Shown here: positions 63,962 through 64,000 of the stretch, piece by piece | Layout of the letters: the number at the start of each line of letters is the position of its first letter | Position numbering within the stretch: position 1 is the first letter of the stretch | DNA from: Oscillospiraceae bacterium | GTDB lineage: Bacteria; Bacillota; Clostridia; Oscillospirales; Oscillospiraceae | Assembly: GCA_017405865.1 (NCBI GenBank) | Contig: JAFQZN010000045.1 | Coordinates: 36,424-100,423 of the forward strand | Direction of reading: 5' to 3' | DNA length: 64,000 bases | The notes under the pieces: model-generated | The model's database searches: none | What the model was told of the DNA's origin: nothing | Seen by the model: only the letters and a program-made list of their open reading frames with translations | Position numbers and translations under genes: made by a program

Positions 63962-64000
63962 ATCATAGAGAGTTTGATCCTGGCTCAGGACGAACGCTGG
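63962..64000 (+). rRNA. rrs: 16S ribosomal RNA, 5' end (cut by window)
   Basis: The universal 16S start AGAGTTTGATCCTGGCTCAG lies at 63969-63988, followed by GACGAACGCTGG. By alignment with the standard numbering, base 8 is at 63969, which puts the mature 5' end near 63962. The rest of the gene lies beyond the window. Confidence 0.96.

Overview
The window is chromosomal DNA from a low-to-moderate GC Gram-positive anaerobe, most likely a gut Clostridia of the Oscillospirales/Ruminococcaceae type. Evidence is the Firmicutes-style division/cell-wall cluster with a PASTA-bearing class B PBP, SpoVE/FtsW and DivIB; a MurE carrying the DNPR meso-diaminopimelate motif; a YerC-family TrpR-like protein; a two-subunit GlgC/GlgD glycogen pathway; SLH-domain envelope proteins; and near-consensus sigma-A promoters (TTGACA-17-TATAAT) with strong AGGAGG ribosome binding sites. 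No plasmid, phage or CRISPR hallmark is present. The species cannot be named from the 39 bases of 16S rRNA at the right edge.

Layout. 1-11.1 kb: a compact dcw cluster (PBP end, murE, murF, mraY, ftsW, murG, murA, divIB, then ftsZ on its own promoter), lacking murD and ftsA. 11.2-13.6 kb: yerC, a methyltransferase, hslO and a zinc-ribbon membrane protein. 13.7-14.6 kb: five tRNA genes (Val, Asp, Phe, Gly, Cys) behind a perfect promoter, interrupted by a structured element that duplicates the tRNA-Phe 3' end, and followed by a hairpin array. 14.6-19.1 kb: a lipoprotein, a YegP-like protein with a small partner, a YitT membrane protein, and mgtE with a leader that encodes a 29-residue peptide. 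19.3-31.0 kb: a glycogen operon, glgB-glgC-glgD-glgA-glgP, a GH13 enzyme and a PepF peptidase, with several start/stop overlaps. 31.4-40.2 kb: a small membrane protein and an oligopeptide ABC system (oppA-oppB-oppC-oppD-oppF plus an 82-residue membrane protein) whose OppC carries a very large extracytoplasmic insert. 40.3-47.0 kb: a PfkB kinase, two SLH proteins and a zinc-ribbon repeat protein. 47.0-47.3 kb: a palindrome-rich segment bracketed by two identical terminators. 47.3-50.8 kb: a heterodimeric ABC exporter. 51-60.4 kb: a cation efflux protein, secA-pgeF-solute-binding lipoprotein, a FemAB-family enzyme, alanine racemase and a membrane protein. 60.4-62.0 kb: an AT-richer islet with a divergent XRE regulator and a coiled-coil membrane protein. 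62.1-63.6 kb: an SLH/M15 carboxypeptidase. The right edge is a ribosomal RNA operon promoter, leader and the first bases of 16S rRNA.

Functionally the window is housekeeping dominated: peptidoglycan precursor synthesis and septation, envelope anchoring and remodelling, glycogen storage and mobilisation, peptide uptake linked to peptidase activity, Mg2+ and metal homeostasis, and Sec secretion. The less ordinary items are short structured elements between genes and unusual domain architectures (OppC insert, mgtE leader peptide, tRNA-linked cloverleaf-like element).
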